From contig JAGVII010000287.1 of NCBI GenBank assembly GCA_020056155.1, positions 1-6,646 on the forward strand: 6,646 bases of DNA, in the 5' to 3' direction. Position numbers and translations under genes: made by a program. Origin of the DNA: Afipia sp. GTDB lineage: Bacteria; Pseudomonadota; Alphaproteobacteria; Rhizobiales; Xanthobacteraceae. Positions 1 to 6,023 of the stretch are shown one piece after another. The notes under the pieces were generated by a model. That model was not told the DNA's origin. It saw nothing but the letters and a program-made list of their open reading frames with translations, and searched no databases. Position 1 is the first letter of the stretch. Each line of letters starts with the position of its first letter.

Positions 1-855
1 GAACTGCGCCGCGCCATCGAGCGCGAGGAAATCACCATCCTCTATCAGCCCATCGTGCGGCTGGAAGATCGCACCATCGCCGGCTTCGAGGCGCTGGCGC
101 GCTGGGATCATCCCAAACTCGGCCGCATGTCGCCGTCGGAGTTCATTTCAATCGCCGAGGAAATCGGCCTGATTGTCGAGCTCGGCCTGTTCGTGATGGA
201 CACCACCGCCAAGCAGCTCGCTGTCTGGCAGCGTACCGTGCGGTCGCGCGAGCCGATCTTCGCCAGCGTCAACGTCTCCTCGCGGCAGTTGCTGCGCCAC
301 GACCTCATCCATGACGTCCGCGGCGTGCTGTCGCGCTCGGCGGTGGCACGCGGATCGCTCAAGCTTGAGCTGACCGAGTCGCTGGTGATGGAAAATCCCG
401 AACACGCCTCCCAGATGCTGCACCGGATCAAGGAACTCGGCGTCGGCCTGTCGCTGGACGATTTCGGGACCGGCCACTCGTCGCTGGCGTATCTGCAGCG
501 CTTCCCGTTCGACACCATCAAGATCGACCAGTCGTTCGTGCGCACCTCCAGCCGCGGCGCGCGGCCAGTGCTGCTGAAATCGATCGTCGCGCTGGCGCAC
601 GATCTCAACATGGAAGTGGTTGCCGAGGGCGCGGAAACGGACTCCGATGCGGTCGAGCTGTTCCAGCTGGGCTGCGAATATGCGCAGGGCTTCGCGTTCG
701 GCGAGCCCATCGACGCCGACGCGACCGTCCGCCTGCTCACCGGCGAAAAGGTTCCGCAGCCGCGCAACCGCCGGCAAAGCGCGCGCAGCATCCTCACGCC
801 CGCTTCAACAGCGCCGACGACTCCCGCTGCCATGCCCGGGCCTGGAACGGCTTAG
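1..855 (+). CDS. EAL-domain cyclic-di-GMP phosphodiesterase, C-terminal part (5' truncated by window)
   Basis: This is the 3' end of a gene whose reading frame is open from base 1, so the true start lies outside the window. The 284 visible residues are almost exactly one EAL domain, which hydrolyses the second messenger c-di-GMP to pGpG. Signature residues are all present: YQPIV near residue 15, the EAL triplet at 30-32, N91 (NVS), E123 and E126 (ELTES), D153-D154 (DDFGTG), K174 and D176 (IKID), E209 and E212 (EGAET), and Q229 (QGF). An active phosphodiesterase is therefore expected, not a degenerate receptor. Residues after about 250 form a Pro/Ala/Thr-rich tail, probably disordered. Many such proteins carry GGDEF, PAS or membrane sensor domains upstream, and these cannot be seen here. 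The gene converges on yqgE. The family assignment is firm; the signalling target is unknown. Confidence 0.95.
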   Translation, partial: ELRRAIEREEITILYQPIVRLEDRTIAGFEALARWDHPKLGRMSPSEFISIAEEIGLIVELGLFVMDTTAKQLAVWQRTVRSREPIFASVNVSSRQLLRHDLIHDVRGVLSRSAVARGSLKLELTESLVMENPEHASQMLHRIKELGVGLSLDDFGTGHSSLAYLQRFPFDTIKIDQSFVRTSSRGARPVLLKSIVALAHDLNMEVVAEGAETDSDAVELFQLGCEYAQGFAFGEPIDADATVRLLTGEKVPQPRNRRQSARSILTPASTAPTTPAAMPGPGTA

Positions 856-878
856 GCTTCAGCGAACTCTCTCCGCAC

Positions 879-938
879 ATTCCCGCGCACGCGGGAATCC
901 AGCACTTTGAAAGCCTGGGTCCCCGCTTGCGCGGGGAC
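879..938. repeat. Pair of short perfect hairpins in convergent gap (REP-like; possible bidirectional terminator)
   Basis: Two palindromes of similar design lie 20 bp apart. The first (879-898) pairs ATTCCCGCG with CGCGGGAAT around two bases. The second (919-938) pairs GTCCCCGC with GCGGGGAC around TTGC. They sit 24 bp after the EAL gene stop and 43 bp before the yqgE stop, so they could stop transcripts from both sides, although no T-run follows either one. The pattern (GCGGGAAT followed by GCGGGGAC) resembles the dispersed intergenic palindromes of Bradyrhizobium-type genomes. That family link is from memory and needs a genome-wide copy count. Confidence 0.6.
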
Positions 939-980
939 GAACGGAAATGGAGTCTGCGCCGATGCGCGCGCGGCTCGCCT

Positions 981-1631
981 CTAGGCGTGGCCGGCTTCGT
1001 TCGACAACATCGCCAGATCGATGCCGATCTTTTCCAGCGCGCGCTGATACTTGTCCTCGGCATCGGGCCCGAAAATCAGGTCCGCATCGGCGGGACAATG
1101 CAGCCAGCCATTGTGCTGGATCTCGTTCTCAAGCTGGCCCGGCGCCCAGCCGGCATAGCCCAGCGCCAGGATGGCGTGCTTGGGGCCTGATCCGGCGGCA
1201 ATGGCCTTGAGAATATCGAGCGTCGCGGTGAGGCAGATGCCGTCATCGATCGGCAGCGTGGCGTCCTTGATGAAGAAATCGCTCGAATGAAGCACGAAGC
1301 CGCGGCCGGTATCGACCGGCCCGCCTTTCAGGACCTTCATGTCCTCGGCGCTGCCGGGCAGCTTGATCTGGTCGGCCTTGTTGATGATGTCGAGTTGCAC
1401 CAGCAATTGCGGGAAATCGATGCTCCCGGCGGGACGGTTGACGATGATGCCCATCGCACCTTCGGACGAATGCGCGCACAGATAGATCACCGAGCGGGCA
1501 AAGCGCTCATCGTCCATCACTGGCATGGCGATCAGCAACTGACCGTCGAGATAACCAACGCCGGATGTCTCGCCTTCAGCCACCATCTGACCACCAGCAG
1601 GCTTTTCGGTCTTCTTGCGCATGGCCTTCAT
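981..1631 (-). CDS. yqgE: YqgE/AlgH family protein (UPF0301/DUF179)
   Basis: A conserved bacterial family of unknown biochemical role; the Pseudomonas member was named AlgH for an effect on alginate regulation. The core begins with [12 protein letters not shown] (residues 26-37 from this start) and continues [27 protein letters not shown]. Further family blocks are [18 protein letters not shown] and [16 protein letters not shown] near the C-terminus. No signal peptide or membrane segment is seen, so it should be cytoplasmic. The start is uncertain. The frame is open back to a TTG at 1688 (235 aa), with in-frame ATGs at 1661, 1631, 1622 and 1585. None has a convincing Shine-Dalgarno site at good spacing. 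I chose 1631 (216 aa) because family members usually have only a short lead before the core, and the residues upstream of it look non-conserved. It is divergent from the DsbD-like gene and convergent with the EAL gene. Confidence 0.9.
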   Translation of the reverse strand: MKAMRKKTEKPAGGQMVAEGETSGVGYLDGQLLIAMPVMDDERFARSVIYLCAHSSEGAMGIIVNRPAGSIDFPQLLVQLDIINKADQIKLPGSAEDMKVLKGGPVDTGRGFVLHSSDFFIKDATLPIDDGICLTATLDILKAIAAGSGPKHAILALGYAGWAPGQLENEIQHNGWLHCPADADLIFGPDAEDKYQRALEKIGIDLAMLSNEAGHA

Positions 1632-1790
1632 TCGCAAACGACTCGCACGCTGTTCAACCATCCTGATATTGGGTGGCTGTTCTGTCAATCAAGCGCCGCC
1701 GCCGCGCGGCGAGCGACGTTTAGCCGCGAAAAAGACCGGATCACGGGCAATTCAATGGTTCACGGGGATACCACCCTGTAAGGACGTCTG

Positions 1791-2648
1791 ATGGCACTCA
1801 CGGTTCCCCTTCGTTCATTCTCCAGCATCGCTTTTGCCGCCCTCGCCTGTCTGGCCCCCCTGAGCGCGAGCGCGCAGGATGTCTCGCCATGGATCAGGGA
1901 CACGCACTCCGCGGTGCGGCTGATCGCAGGTTCGCGCAGCGGCGGCGTGCTGCTCGGCGGGATCGATTTCGAGTTGCAGCCGGGCTGGAAAACCTACTGG
2001 CGCACGCCGGGAGATTCCGGCGTGCCGCCGCGGATCGATTTCGCGAAATCCGACAATGTCGAAACCGTCAAGATCCTCTGGCCAGCGCCGATGAAATTCC
2101 CCGATGGCGCGGGCGGCTTCTCGTTCGGCTATCAGAACCGGATTCTGCTGCCGCTGCGGATCATTGCAAAGAGCCCTGACAAGCCGGTGACGCTGCGCGC
2201 CGAGATCAACTATGCCGTGTGCGAAAAGCTCTGCATTCCGGTCGAGGCGCAGGCCGAGCTTGCCTTCGTCAGCGTCGCCAGCACCGAAGACAACGCTATT
2301 GCCGCGGCTCTCGAAACCGTGCCGAAGCCGGCCAAGGTCGGCGACACCGGCCCGCTCGCCATTCGCGATGTCCGGCGCGAGGGCAAGCAGGTCGTGGTCG
2401 ATGTCGCCGTGCAGGACGACAGGAACGCGAGCGGCAAGGACAGGGAGGTCCAGCTCTTCGCCGAAGGACCGGCGCCGGATTGGTCCTTGCCGGTCCCCAA
2501 GCTCGTCAAGCGCGAGGCCGGAGGCGTTCAGCGCTTCGCATTCGAACTCGACGGACTTCCTCCCGGAGCAAGCGCCGAAGGCGCGACGCTGAAACTGACG
2601 GCCGCCGGACCAGGCGGAGCCCTTGAGGTCAACGCCACCCTGCCGTAG
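1791..2648 (+). CDS. Secreted DsbD N-terminal-like (ScsB/DsbD alpha-type) domain protein
   Basis: A 285-residue exported protein. Residues 1-28 form a Sec signal peptide: a short basic start with R8, a hydrophobic run at about 10-24, and cleavage predicted after ASA, before Q29. C20 lies inside the hydrophobic run but the lipobox is poor, so a lipoprotein is less likely. The mature part resembles the periplasmic N-terminal domain of DsbD/ScsB, which passes electrons from the membrane to periplasmic thiol proteins. Typical stretches are GGIDFELQPGWKTYWRTPGDSG (residues about 52-73), a FSFGYQNRILLP segment and YAVCEKLCIP with C144 and C148, the likely redox pair. Residues about 165-285 are a second, probably beta-rich region with no cysteines. 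The transmembrane and thioredoxin domains of full DsbD are absent, so it must act with another reductant. The start has a good AAGGA at 1780-1784. Peroxiredoxin follows 53 bp downstream on the same strand. Confidence 0.85.
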   Translation: MALTVPLRSFSSIAFAALACLAPLSASAQDVSPWIRDTHSAVRLIAGSRSGGVLLGGIDFELQPGWKTYWRTPGDSGVPPRIDFAKSDNVETVKILWPAPMKFPDGAGGFSFGYQNRILLPLRIIAKSPDKPVTLRAEINYAVCEKLCIPVEAQAELAFVSVASTEDNAIAAALETVPKPAKVGDTGPLAIRDVRREGKQVVVDVAVQDDRNASGKDREVQLFAEGPAPDWSLPVPKLVKREAGGVQRFAFELDGLPPGASAEGATLKLTAAGPGGALEVNATLP

Positions 2649-2658
2649 CACGCGGCGC

Positions 2659-2688
2659 GGGATCGCGCTATGACAGTGCATCGATCCC
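2659..2688. promoter_or_regulatory. Inverted repeat in the leader just before the peroxiredoxin ribosome site
   Basis: GGGATCG (2659-2665) and CGATCCC (2682-2688) are perfect 7-base inverted arms around a 16-base centre. The right arm ends two bases before the GGAGAAG Shine-Dalgarno site (2691-2697). It could be a hairpin affecting translation, a weak terminator/attenuator after the DsbD-like gene, or an operator. CTATGA (2668-2673) inside the centre is a partial -10 match with no clear -35. The structure is seen directly; any role is inference. Confidence 0.35.
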
Positions 2689-2701
2689 ACGGAGAAGACC
2701 G

Positions 2702-3187
2702 ATGACCATCAAAGTTGGCGACAAGCTGCCCGAGTCCAAGTTTCGCGTCATGACCGCGGAAGGCCCGCAGGTCAAAACCACCGACGACATTTTCAAGGGC
2801 AAGAAGGTCGCGCTGTTCGCCGTGCCCGGCGCCTACACCGGCACCTGCCACAAGATGCATATGCCCAGCATTTTCCTGAACGCCTATGCCCTCAAGGACA
2901 AGGGCGTCGATACCATCGCCGTCGTATCGGTCAACGATGCGTTCGTGATGAATGCCTGGAAGCGCGACACCGACCAGCGCGACGAAGCGGTCTTCCTCGC
3001 CGACGGCAATGCCGATTTCGCAAAGGCGATCGGCATGGAACTGGATGCATCGGGCAACGGACTCGGCGTTCGCTCCAAGCGCTACTCGATGCTGGTGGAC
3101 GACGGCACGGTGAAGATTTTCAATCTTGAGCCGAACCCCGGCAAGGTCGAGGTGTCCGGCGGCGACACGCTGCTGTCGCAGCTTTAA
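2702..3187 (+). CDS. Peroxiredoxin, Prx5/redoxin type (1-Cys in sequence)
   Basis: A 161-residue thiol peroxidase of the Prx5 (type II) group, which reduces hydrogen peroxide and organic hydroperoxides in the cytoplasm. The active-site motif PGAYTGTC gives the PxxxTxxC pattern P42, T46 and C49, the peroxidatic cysteine. R127 in KRYSM is the likely partner arginine. The end of the protein (GKVEVSGGDTLLSQL) is also typical. Length matches the family, and no signal peptide is seen. C49 is the only cysteine, so there is no internal resolving thiol; recycling should need an outside donor such as glutathione/glutaredoxin. The ATG at 2702 is fixed by GGAGAAG four bases upstream. It lies 53 bp after the secreted DsbD-like gene and may be co-transcribed, although the two products should work in different compartments. 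It converges on rnhA across a palindromic repeat. Confidence 0.93.
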   Translation: MTIKVGDKLPESKFRVMTAEGPQVKTTDDIFKGKKVALFAVPGAYTGTCHKMHMPSIFLNAYALKDKGVDTIAVVSVNDAFVMNAWKRDTDQRDEAVFLADGNADFAKAIGMELDASGNGLGVRSKRYSMLVDDGTVKIFNLEPNPGKVEVSGGDTLLSQL

Positions 3188-3202
3188 TTCATCAAGTGCG
3201 CA

Positions 3203-3312
3203 GTCATTCCGGGGCGCGTCGGAGACGCGAACCCGGAATCTCGCCGAGATAGTCCGAAGGCAAGCGCAAAAAGATTCCGGATCGGTGCGCTTCGCGCTCC
3301 GTCCGGAATGAC
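3203..3312. repeat. Composite palindromic intergenic repeat (BIME/RIME-like)
   Basis: The 110-bp unit is bounded by perfect 10-base inverted ends, GTCATTCCGG (3203-3212) and CCGGAATGAC (3303-3312). Inside are two nested stem-loops. In the first, ATTCCGGG (3206-3213) pairs with CCCGGAAT (3232-3239), enclosing CGCGTC-GGA-GACGCG (3215-3229). In the second, ATTCCGGA (3274-3281) pairs with TCCGGAAT (3302-3309), enclosing GCGC-TTC-GCGC (3287-3297). A small palindrome ATCTCG-C-CGAGAT (3238-3250) sits in the left part. It fills the gap between the convergent peroxiredoxin and rnhA genes, starting 15 bp after one stop and ending 3 bp before the other. The design matches dispersed palindromic elements abundant in Bradyrhizobium-type genomes. 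It probably also acts as a two-way terminator. Confidence 0.8.
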
Positions 3313-3315
3313 AAA

Positions 3316-3780
3316 TTACCTGTTCTCCGCCAGCCCGTCGCGCGCCAGTTGATCGGCGCGCTCGTTCTCGGCGTGGCCGGCGTGGCCCTTGATCCAGTGC
3401 CAGCGAACCTTGTGAGCTTTCAGCGCGGCATCGAGCCGCTGCCACAGGTCGGCATTCTTGACCGGCTTCTTGTCGGCGGTCTTCCAGCCGTTGCGCTTCC
3501 AGTTGTGAATCCAGCTGGTGATGCCCTGCCGGACGTACTGACTGTCGGTGGTGAGATCCACCGACGCCGGCCGCTTCAAGGCTTCCAGCGCCGAAATCGC
3601 CGCCATCAATTCCATCCGGTTGTTGGTGGATGGATTTTCGCCGCCCTTCAATTCCTTCTCGACGTCGCCGAAACGCAGGATCGCGCCCCAGCCGCCCGGC
3701 CCCGGATTTCCGGAGCACGCGCCGTCGGTGAAGATCGTCACATGCGGAAGATCCTGATGCGAAGGCTTCGCGTCGCTCAC
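3316..3780 (-). CDS. rnhA: Ribonuclease HI
   Basis: A 154-residue endonuclease that cuts the RNA strand of RNA-DNA hybrids, removing R-loops and primer remnants. The whole active site is present at a constant offset of nine from E. coli RNase HI: D19 ([15 protein letters not shown]), E57 (NNRMELMA), D79 (TDSQYV), H133 (KGHAGH) and D143 (NERAD). The basic, Trp-rich handle region ([20 protein letters not shown], about 90-109) is also kept. The start is GTG at 3780. It overlaps the thrB stop in GTGA, and no other sensible upstream start fits. The upstream sequence has no clear Shine-Dalgarno site, so translation is probably coupled to thrB. It is last in the ispH-thrB-rnhA set, and its stop lies 3 bp from a palindromic repeat. 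Confidence 0.97.
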   Translation of the reverse strand: MSDAKPSHQDLPHVTIFTDGACSGNPGPGGWGAILRFGDVEKELKGGENPSTNNRMELMAAISALEALKRPASVDLTTDSQYVRQGITSWIHNWKRNGWKTADKKPVKNADLWQRLDAALKAHKVRWHWIKGHAGHAENERADQLARDGLAENR

Positions 3781-4757
3781 GCCACGAACCCGGACTGTTC
3801 GACGCCGTAGTCGCTCATGCTCTTCACACCCTGATGGAAGCGCAGCTTGCGGACATATTCGAGCGGGTCCTTCGGCTTGACCATCGCACCCGGCGGCACG
3901 TTGAGCCAGTCCACCAGCCGGGTCAGCAGGAAGCGCGTCGCCGCCCCCCGTGCCAGCAGCGGCAGCGCGTCCTGTTCAGCGGCTGTGAGTTTGCGCTCGC
4001 GGGTATAGGCATTGAGGAAAGCGCGGGCCTTGGTGACGTTGAAGGAGTGATCGCTCTCGAAGCACCAGGCGTTGAGGCAGATCGCGACGTCATAGGACAG
4101 CATGTCGTTGCAGGCGAAATAGAAGTCGATCAGTCCCGACAGCTTGTCGCCGAGAAACAGCACGTTGTCCGGGAACAGATCCGCGTGGATCACGCCTTTC
4201 GGAAGATCGCTGGGCCAATGTCGTTCGAGGTGATCGAGTTCGGAACCGAGCAGCGCGCGCAATCCGTGCTGCACACCGTCCGCACGATCAGCAGCCTGAT
4301 CGAACAGCGGACGCCAGTCCTTCACCGACAGCGCATTGGCGCGCGACATTTTGAAATCCGCGCCGGCCAGATGCATCTTCGCCAGCGCCTGCCCGACGGC
4401 GGCACAATGCGCCACGCTCGGCTTGCGCGGCCACACGCCTTCAAGAAAATCGATGATCGCGGCGGGCCGTCCCGCCAGCGTGCCGAGTGCTTCGCCGGTT
4501 TTGGTGACAACCGGCTGCGGACACGTGATTCCGTGCGTCGCCAGATGCGCCATCAGCCCGAGAAAGAACGGCAGATCCTTCACCGCGACGCGCTTCTCAT
4601 AGAGCGTCAGAAAGAAGTAGCCCTTGCTCGTGTGCAGAAGATAGTTGGAATTCTCCACGCCTTCGGCGATGCCCTTGTAGGACAACAGATCGCCTATTCC
4701 GTAAGGGACAAGAAAATCCGCAAGCTCTTCGGCGGTGACGTCGGTGTAAACCGCCAT
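3777..4757 (-). CDS. thrB: Homoserine kinase, aminoglycoside-phosphotransferase fold (ThrB type II)
   Basis: A 326-residue kinase that phosphorylates L-homoserine with ATP to O-phosphohomoserine, the step before threonine synthase. It belongs to the APH/choline-kinase-like ThrB found in alphaproteobacteria and pseudomonads, not the GHMP kinase of E. coli. Evidence is the [10 protein letters not shown] nucleotide-loop region (32-41), the catalytic loop HADLFPDN with D193 and N198, and the metal-binding IDFYF with D211. [13 protein letters not shown] follows, as in the family, and length is typical. The ATG at 4757 begins the usual MAVYTDVT N-terminus; only a weak GAG lies upstream. The stop overlaps rnhA by four bases, and 86 bp separate it from ispH upstream on the same strand. 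A choline/aminoglycoside kinase is the main alternative, but the conserved ispH-thrB-rnhA context supports ThrB. Confidence 0.95.
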   Translation of the reverse strand: MAVYTDVTAEELADFLVPYGIGDLLSYKGIAEGVENSNYLLHTSKGYFFLTLYEKRVAVKDLPFFLGLMAHLATHGITCPQPVVTKTGEALGTLAGRPAAIIDFLEGVWPRKPSVAHCAAVGQALAKMHLAGADFKMSRANALSVKDWRPLFDQAADRADGVQHGLRALLGSELDHLERHWPSDLPKGVIHADLFPDNVLFLGDKLSGLIDFYFACNDMLSYDVAICLNAWCFESDHSFNVTKARAFLNAYTRERKLTAAEQDALPLLARGAATRFLLTRLVDWLNVPPGAMVKPKDPLEYVRKLRFHQGVKSMSDYGVEQSGFVA

Positions 4758-4843
4758 CTGGTGTCTCGATTCCGCTAGTTTTCTGATTTGGGATTTCTAG
4801 ACGAATTCGCGACTAAGCGACAGGGCTTCAGGTCCGACGCGGT

Positions 4844-5815
4844 TCACTCCGCCGCGTCGTTCCGCAGCGGGCGCGGCAGCGGGAAGAATTCGTTCTCCTG
4901 CGCGGCGGACACGGTCTCGACGCTCAGCTTGTAGTGAGCGGCGAACGCATCCATGATTTCCTCGACGATGACTTCCGGCGCGGACGCACCCGCTGTGATG
5001 CCGAGTGTCTTGATGCCTTCGAACTTCGACCAGTCGAGTTCGGAGGCGCGCTGCACCAGCACCGACACCTTGCAGCCTTCGCGCTCGGCGACCTCGCGCA
5101 GACGCTGCGAGTTCGAGGAGTTCGGCGAGCCGACCACGATCATGGCTTCGACCTGCGGCGCGACTTTCTTCACCGCGAGCTGGCGGTTGGTGGTGGCGTA
5201 GCAGATGTCTTCCTTGTGCGGGCCGTCGATCTCCGGGAACCGCTCCTTGAGCACGGCGACGATTTCCGCGGTGTCGTCGATCGACAGCGTGGTCTGGGTC
5301 ACGAACGCCAGCTTGGACGCATCCTTCGGCTGGAAGGTCCGCGCCGCATCCATGGTTTCGATCAGGACGACCGCGCCCTTCGGCAACTGGCCCAGCGTGC
5401 CGACCACTTCCGGGTGGCCGGCGTGGCCGATCAGGATGATCTCGCGGCCGCGCTTGAAATGGATCGCCGCCTCGCGGTGAACCTTGGTCACCAGCGGGCA
5501 GGTCGCGTCCAGGGTGAAGAAATTGCGCTTGTCGGCCTCGTTCGGAATGGCCTTCGGCACGCCGTGGGCGGAAAACACCACCGGAGCGTCGGTCTCCGGA
5601 ATTTCGTTCAGTTCCGCGACGAAAATCGCCCCTTTTTCGCGCAGGCTTTCCACCACATAGCGGTTATGCACGATTTCGTGACGGACATAGACCGGCGCGC
5701 CGTAGAGCTTGAGGGCCCGTTCCACGGTGTCGATGGCCCGCACCACCCCGGCGCAGAAGCCCCGAGGGGAACAAAGCACGACTGAAAGCTGCGGTTTTTG
5801 AGCGTCAGGGGTCAT
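4844..5815 (-). CDS. ispH: 4-hydroxy-3-methylbut-2-enyl diphosphate reductase (IspH/LytB)
   Basis: The last enzyme of the MEP pathway. It reduces HMBPP to isopentenyl and dimethylallyl diphosphate using an iron-sulfur cluster. In 323 residues, the three cluster ligands are visible: C21 (PRGFCAGV), C106 (DATCPLV) and C205 ([11 protein letters not shown]). Substrate-site residues include H50 (HEIVHN), H84 (FSAHGVP), H134 and catalytic E136 ([11 protein letters not shown]), the VTQTTLS block (172-178), and the GSPNSSNS block (228-235). An in-frame TGA 15 bases upstream makes ATG 5815 the earliest possible start. No Shine-Dalgarno sequence is evident there, so the leader may be short or initiation unusual. 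It heads the ispH-thrB-rnhA set and diverges from the DUF1013 gene. Disruption should be lethal where the MEP route is the only isoprenoid source. Confidence 0.98.
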   Translation of the reverse strand: MTPDAQKPQLSVVLCSPRGFCAGVVRAIDTVERALKLYGAPVYVRHEIVHNRYVVESLREKGAIFVAELNEIPETDAPVVFSAHGVPKAIPNEADKRNFFTLDATCPLVTKVHREAAIHFKRGREIILIGHAGHPEVVGTLGQLPKGAVVLIETMDAARTFQPKDASKLAFVTQTTLSIDDTAEIVAVLKERFPEIDGPHKEDICYATTNRQLAVKKVAPQVEAMIVVGSPNSSNSQRLREVAEREGCKVSVLVQRASELDWSKFEGIKTLGITAGASAPEVIVEEIMDAFAAHYKLSVETVSAAQENEFFPLPRPLRNDAAE

Positions 5816-5891
5816 TTTGAGCCGGAATCAAGCGTTTTAGAGCTATGGGATGGGACTTGTTTTGAAGGACTTGGGGCCGTGGTCCCCGTTC

Positions 5892-5898
5892 TGTCAAG
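5892..5898 (-). promoter_or_regulatory. ispH: Candidate -35 box for ispH (no matching -10 found)
   Basis: Read on the minus strand this is CTTGACA, a full match to the sigma-70 -35 element and correctly oriented toward ispH. At 16-18 bases downstream I see only poor -10 candidates (for example CCAAGT at 5869-5874). The ispH promoter is therefore not firmly placed; an activator-dependent promoter or another start site is possible. Confidence 0.3.
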
Positions 5899-5912
5899 GG
5901 CGATCAAAACCA

Positions 5913-5941
5913 TTGAACGGTCCGCCCTCCGCAGACTATAT
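5913..5941 (+). promoter_or_regulatory. Probable sigma-70 promoter of the DUF1013/TrcR gene
   Basis: TTGAAC (5913-5918) and CTATAT (5936-5941) are separated by exactly 17 bases. This closely matches the alphaproteobacterial housekeeping consensus (TTGAC, about 17 bases, CTATAT). Transcription would begin near 5948, giving a leader of about 75 bases before the ATG at 6024. CTATATAG (5936-5943) is itself palindromic, but the minus-strand direction has no fitting -35. Confidence 0.6.
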
Positions 5942-5955
5942 AGGGACGAATTCCC

Positions 5956-5970
5956 GTCATCACCGATGAC
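5956..5970 (+). promoter_or_regulatory. Perfect hairpin in the leader of the DUF1013/TrcR gene
   Basis: GTCATC (5956-5961) pairs perfectly with GATGAC (5965-5970) around ACC, about eight bases after the predicted transcript start. It could stabilise the 5' end of the message or be an operator for a dimeric protein. The role is inferred; only the symmetry is seen. Confidence 0.35.
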
Positions 5971-5982
5971 CAGACGGCTTTA

Positions 5983-6001
5983 CCCGCAAAAATCTGGCGG
6001 G
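5983..6001 (+). promoter_or_regulatory. Second leader stem-loop just before the DUF1013/TrcR ribosome site
   Basis: CCCGC (5983-5987) pairs with GCGGG (5997-6001) around a nine-base A-rich loop, ending nine bases before the Shine-Dalgarno site AAGGAGAT (6011-6018). An overlapping alternative pairing is CCAGA (5970-5974) with TCTGG (5993-5997), which excludes the first. Two exclusive folds so close to the ribosome site are compatible with translational control, but these are short stems and may be chance. Confidence 0.3.
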
Positions 6002-6023
6002 CGAAGCGTAAAGGAGATTTGCC

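Noticed and set aside
1700..1709. GC-rich palindrome GCCGCGCGGC in the yqgE/DsbD-like divergent gap as a possible operator.
   Set aside because: Short, pure G/C palindromes are expected by chance at this base composition and it has no second copy nearby.
1815..2690. A 291-codon minus-strand open frame opposite the DsbD-like gene.
   Set aside because: The plus-strand frame has a signal peptide, a known domain and a ribosome site; the opposite frame has none of these.
2528..3718. A 396-codon open frame on the minus strand across the peroxiredoxin gene, the repeat and rnhA.
   Set aside because: It is antisense to two clearly conserved genes and runs through a palindromic repeat; its low-complexity Arg/Gly/Ala-rich product is typical of high-GC shadow frames.
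3834..4778. A 314-codon plus-strand open frame opposite thrB.
   Set aside because: Fully antisense to a conserved kinase, no ribosome site or recognisable domain; a GC-driven shadow.
4758..4843. The AT-richer 86-bp gap between ispH and thrB as a possible internal promoter or terminator.
   Set aside because: I found no -35/-10 pair toward thrB at proper spacing and no strong hairpin followed by a T-run.
3373..5428. The 15-mer GTGGCCGGCGTGGCC present at both 3373-3387 and 5414-5428.
   Set aside because: Both copies lie in coding sequence and encode the independent GHAGH motifs of RNase HI and IspH; shared codon use explains the match.
4934..5785. A 283-codon plus-strand open frame opposite ispH.
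   Set aside because: Fully antisense to ispH, His/Arg/Asp-rich composition from mirrored codons, no known motif.
5834..5847. GTTTTAGAGCTATG, identical to the first 14 bases of the Streptococcus pyogenes type II CRISPR repeat, with GTTTTGAA following at 5858-5865.
   Set aside because: It occurs once, with no second repeat, spacer or cas gene, and the rest of the repeat does not match (11 bases lie between the two blocks where the real repeat has two). GCGTTTTAGAGC-like strings also recur in rhizobial intergenic DNA as far as I remember. Treated as chance.
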